Shown in pieces: positions 63,564 through 64,000 of a stretch of DNA of 64,000 bases. The stretch's first letter is position 1. Every line of letters begins with the position of its first letter. This stretch comes from Shinella sp. SUS2 (lineage in GTDB: Bacteria; Pseudomonadota; Alphaproteobacteria; Rhizobiales; Rhizobiaceae), in the NCBI RefSeq assembly GCF_001262505.1, contig NZ_KQ410724.1, positions 124,001-188,000 on the forward strand. Direction: 5' to 3'. The translations under genes and the position numbers were made by a program. The notes beneath the pieces are model-generated. The model searched no databases. It was not told the DNA's origin and saw only the letters and a program-made list of their open reading frames with translations.

Positions 63564-64000
63564 GTGATGCGCGTTTCTCCATCATTCCTGCCTGGATCGT
63601 GACGGATTCGCGCCTCAAGGGACGGGACCTTCAAGTGTTGTGCCTGCTCGGCCGCTACACGAACCGCAAGCATGGCTGGTGCCGCCGCAGTCAGGTCAAG
63701 ATGGCGGAGGAGCTTTCCATCGCCCGTTCGACCGTGCAGGCCAGCATTGATCGTCTTGTTGATATCGGTGGCGTGGAGCGCCGCGCGGTTGTCAGCGAGA
63801 GCGGCCGCGACAGCGCGCATTGGTATCGCGTCATCTACGATCGCGAGGTTTCCAGCGATGCATTTGCCGCATGGGACGCGGCCGATGAAGAGGAATTCGG
63901 TCCTATGGATGGCGCCGAAACCGGCGTTACCCCCTGCCGGTATACCGGCACCCCTGCCGGTATACCGGCACCCCCTGCCGACTCTGAGCCGGCACCCCCT
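63560..64000 (+). CDS. Helix-turn-helix replication-initiator-like protein, partial at window end
   Basis: 147 residues are visible, starting with GTG at 63560. The N-terminus (residues 1-100: FSIIPAWIVTDSRLKGRDLQVLCLLGRYTNRKHGWCRRSQVKMAEELSIARSTVQASIDRLVDIGGV) is a HTH_36/MarR-like winged helix as in phage replication proteins. From about residue 124 it encodes a proline-rich region made by tandem 20-base repeats (CRYTGTPAGIPAPP), i.e. iterons inside the gene as in lambda O. The C-terminus is outside the window. Confidence 0.72.
   Translation, partial: MSDARFSIIPAWIVTDSRLKGRDLQVLCLLGRYTNRKHGWCRRSQVKMAEELSIARSTVQASIDRLVDIGGVERRAVVSESGRDSAHWYRVIYDREVSSDAFAAWDAADEEEFGPMDGAETGVTPCRYTGTPAGIPAPPADSEPAPP
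63931..63994. repeat. Tandem iterons, candidate phage replication origin
   Basis: CCCCTGCCGGTATACCGGCA occurs twice in tandem at 63931-63950 and 63951-63970, each holding the 16-base palindrome TGCCGGTATACCGGCA. A third, degenerate unit follows (TGCCG-N8-CCGGCA, 63976-63994). More copies may lie beyond the window. Confidence 0.7.

Larger units (their letters stand above)
53253..64000. mobile_element. Lambda-like prophage, left part (continues beyond window)
   Basis: Visible modules are integrase and excisionase-like gene at the left end, a leftward operon of small phage genes (DUF2303, nuclease-like), a CI-like repressor and Cro-like gene, and a rightward early operon with a DNA adenine methyltransferase and a replication-type gene with iterons. 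Gene density with overlapping starts is phage-like. No structural, lysis or terminase genes are in view, so completeness cannot be judged. Confidence 0.88.

Noticed and set aside
63931..63994. CRISPR-like array
   Set aside because: The repeats are directly tandem with no spacers and lie inside a coding frame; iterons explain them better.

Overview
The window is a chromosomal segment of an alphaproteobacterium of the Rhizobiaceae (Rhizobium, Agrobacterium, Ensifer or Shinella group; the genus cannot be fixed from sequence alone). The evidence is GC-rich coding sequence, three copies of a RIME-type intergenic palindromic element, a RopB/Omp25-type barrel protein, a K+-independent proton pyrophosphatase, and a gene order (ate, RDD protein, hemB, DUF6163, ldtR, ldtP, glyA, nrdR, ribD, ribE, ribH, nusB, hppA, bamE, CBP3-like chaperone, DUF177, plsX, fabH, ihfA, merR) that I recognise from rhizobial chromosomes.

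Region 1 (1-16 kb) holds housekeeping and envelope genes: a GNAT acetyltransferase, a NodB-type deacetylase lipoprotein, an ABC-F ATPase, a degenerate GGDEF protein, a DinB-like protein, a GST, ndk, secreted proteins of unknown function, a CGNR zinc-finger regulator facing a LivH-like permease across a near-perfect 28-bp palindrome, and the leftward group moaE-moaD-pgsA-(hypothetical)-uvrC-SDR. Region 2 (16-35 kb) holds the barrel protein, a GST, an RNase T2 lipoprotein, rlmJ, a molybdopterin oxidoreductase, a Nudix hydrolase, aspS, creD, parC, an AbrB/Doc toxin-antitoxin pair abutting parC, a DMT transporter, ate, an RDD protein and hemB. Region 3 (34-52 kb) holds the conserved rightward core: ldtR-ldtP (peptidoglycan remodelling), glyA-nrdR-ribD-ribE, a diguanylate cyclase and cupin gene interposed before ribH-nusB, an MFS protein, hppA, bamE, the CBP3-like chaperone, DUF177, plsX-fabH, ihfA and a MerR-type regulator.

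Region 4 (52.3-64 kb) is accessory. First comes a short intergenic region with an SOS-box-preceded small gene and a candidate small RNA. At 53,253 the 5' half of a tRNA-Pro(GGG) gene stops exactly after the anticodon loop, and a lambda-like prophage begins. Its leftward early operon runs from about 58.55 kb to the integrase, through small translationally coupled genes, a DUF2303 protein, a putative PD-(D/E)XK protein and an excisionase-like protein. A CI-like/Cro-like pair at 59.5-60.2 kb shares TTGCA-type operators with the leftward promoter region. The rightward operon carries unknown proteins, a DNA adenine methyltransferase and a helix-turn-helix replication-type gene with iterons inside it, a likely phage origin. 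The prophage continues beyond the window, so its structural genes and right attachment site are not visible.
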